The notes under the pieces are model-generated. The model was not told where the DNA came from. It was given only the letters and a program-made list of their open reading frames with translations, and did not search any database. A DNA stretch of 64,000 nucleotides from Stakelama portus (lineage in GTDB: Bacteria > Pseudomonadota > Alphaproteobacteria > Sphingomonadales > Sphingomonadaceae): NCBI RefSeq assembly GCF_003171655.1, contig NZ_QFZL01000001.1:1054001-1118000 (forward strand), read 5' to 3'. The position numbers were made by a program, and so were the translations under genes. Shown one piece after another: positions 63,601 to 64,000 of the stretch. Within the stretch, counting starts at the first letter, position 1. Every line of letters begins with the position of its first letter.

Positions 63601-64000
63601 GCGCCCTTCGGCATAGACTTGCTCGGCATAGGTTTCGCCGAAACCCAACGCACCGGCGCTCAGCTTGTAATCGACGGTCGGCGTCGCGAACGCGCCATCG
63701 AGCGCCACCGCAGCACGCACCGAACGCCCGACCAGATTGGGCGCAATCGCGCCGGGTTTCAGCAACAGGGCCTCGGCCCGGAAACCGTCGAACAGATTGC
63801 GGCGAAGGTCGAGCTTGCCCTGGGCCAGGAACGCCAGCACGTCGGATTTCAGCTGGATCCGCGTATCGGCGATACGGTCGGCAAAGCTTGCATCGATTGC
63901 AACGGCAAGCTGTGGCGAGGTCAGCCGTTCGACCGGGCCTTTCAGATAAAGGCCCGGCTGGGTCATGCCGCGAATATGAAAACTGCCGTCGCGCGCCTGC
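60604..64000 (-). CDS. tamB: TamB (translocation and assembly module), partial
   Basis: At least 1131 residues of a long beta-rich protein; the frame is still open at the right edge, so the N terminus with its membrane anchor lies outside the window. The repeated 10-20-residue beta strands (for example RLTNMKVEGRFSNDQL, IRLDLVISADNQLYVSG) and the C-terminal TamB domain (IASTTAEDVTASILISG, GGLNPLGELRQAAGIDRL, and the final GGSSVSLRYSKDY) identify it. TamB links inner and outer membranes and helps assemble outer-membrane proteins or move phospholipid, together with TamA. tamA would be expected on the far side. Confidence 0.9.
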   Translation of the reverse strand, partial: QARDGSFHIRGMTQPGLYLKGPVERLTSPQLAVAIDASFADRIADTRIQLKSDVLAFLAQGKLDLRRNLFDGFRAEALLLKPGAIAPNLVGRSVRAAVALDGAFATPTVDYKLSAGALGFGETYAEQVYAEGRAKVDADRILIPVNARAARVTGLNAAVGGLVTNLTMVGDIAINGDQLLSDNLRLKSDRIDATAIIAADLGDGRYTGGLKGRVNDYEIDGVGIVSVSTDAELYPGPNGGWGIRGHIAGTTKRIFNDGARNFLGGNAVASVRLGYDPEGVITFSNLKVRAPQFRVTSGSGRYDPKGALLVNADAYSEQYGPLQARVTGSLTNPEMLLRAPRPGLGVGLTDLVARVRGDNGRYAVQATGGTDYGPFSADVLVATGNALTVDVRKALFAGVEIRGRLNQTPAGPFAGQLDFAGSGVSGNAQLAAVGGDQQAVISARASNARIPGAQDMRIGRAIVDATILLADTPHIVADAQLANFENGSFVITRARAKIDYRGGNGTAQLVANGSTGVAFEVAANARLSPQQWLVALQGQGNGISFKTPSPARIALSDGKYRLQPTRIEFDKGSARIAGTYGDGLTAQLRLDELDLSVANGFVPGLGIGGTASGSLDFQQANPAAFPLADARLEISNFTRSSIATVSTPVNISFVGKLLPDGGDGRALIKRGTTTIGRAIVTLRPLPPGSGSWRERLLAAPLSGGLRYNGPSTVLFSLAGQPGQTLSGPIGIAADFSGRVRSPQLNGIVRASNLTYENENYGTRLTNMKVEGRFSNDQLILSDVSARAGSGTVKAKGQIGLSADAGFPVQLRAEFDNAQLARSDALEGVANGWIEVTNDARSALVRGRLTIPEARYEIIRQGSAQVAELRGVRRLQPGSDDSGYRRPDRSGTAHPIRLDLVISADNQLYVSGMGLDSEWSARITIGGTAANPRIGGSAQVVEGQYSFAGRRFELSRRSTVSFEGAELANPSLNITASTTAEDVTASILISGNAQKPDISFSSSPALPQDEVLSRLLFGSSVTDLSATEAIQLAAALNSLRSTGGGLNPLGELRQAAGIDRLRILSSDEASGRGTALAAGQYITNDIYVEIITDARGFTATQLEIALTRALSVLSQTGSFGGSSVSLRYSKDY

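Overview
The window looks like a chromosomal segment of a Sphingomonadales alphaproteobacterium (Sphingomonas and relatives). The support is high G+C, an imuA-imuB-dnaE2 mutasome cassette with an alphaproteobacterial GTTC-N7-GTTC LexA box, a pccB/mce/mutase/bioB/pccA propionate operon facing a ScfR-type regulator, many outer-membrane and envelope proteins, and REP-like inverted pairs built on CTGAACTTGTTTCAG, which are common in that group from memory. There is one tRNA (Glu, anticodon TTC) and no rRNA, CRISPR array or intact insertion sequence.

Positions 1-10205 hold the end of a histidine kinase with a receiver-only response regulator, a TMEM175-type channel, and a tight seven-gene plus-strand unit (1467-7673). 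That unit encodes an isochorismatase-family hydrolase, an alpha/beta hydrolase, a XapX protein, an exported amidohydrolase, DoxX, an alginate-export-type porin and a DUF1275 membrane protein. It faces minus-strand stress genes: OsmC, pirin, Dps and a second DoxX. Positions 10206-21163 form a signalling island: two ~1000-residue hybrid-propeller sensor kinases, one NarL-type regulator, a Tat-exported paralogue of the alpha/beta hydrolase, a small lipoprotein and a third kinase. An 11-bp dyad (CCAT-N3-ATGG type) occurs three times upstream of the second hydrolase and once upstream of the operon carrying the first, so the two paralogues may share a regulator.

Positions 21233-32706 are a two-partner secretion locus: an AraC-type regulator, a TpsB transporter, and a 2828-residue TpsA exoprotein ending in exactly fifteen 237-bp MBG-type repeats. 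Positions 32917-38349 are the SOS mutagenesis cassette (imuA, imuB, dnaE2) with a LexA box at its start.

Positions 38506-46512 form a propionyl-CoA to succinyl-CoA operon that also carries biotin synthase, a small lipoprotein and a small membrane protein. A divergent ScfR-family regulator (46618-48021) is separated from it by a 29-bp near-perfect palindrome. Two intergenic gaps in this operon hold REP-like inverted pairs with compensatory stem changes.

Positions 48078-54543 carry single metabolic and envelope genes (DUF3291-like protein, class II aldolase, DODA-type dioxygenase, orphan 2Fe-2S subunit, RcnB-like protein, 2OG-Fe(II) hydroxylase) and recJ with a small downstream gene. After the tRNA come a diguanylate cyclase and a homogentisate pathway unit (HPPD, homogentisate dioxygenase, Rieske protein) with a clear promoter overlapped by a palindromic operator. 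A Baeyer-Villiger-type monooxygenase and the C-terminal part of tamB, which runs off the right edge, complete the window. Most long open frames antisense to these genes are G+C-driven shadows and were left out.
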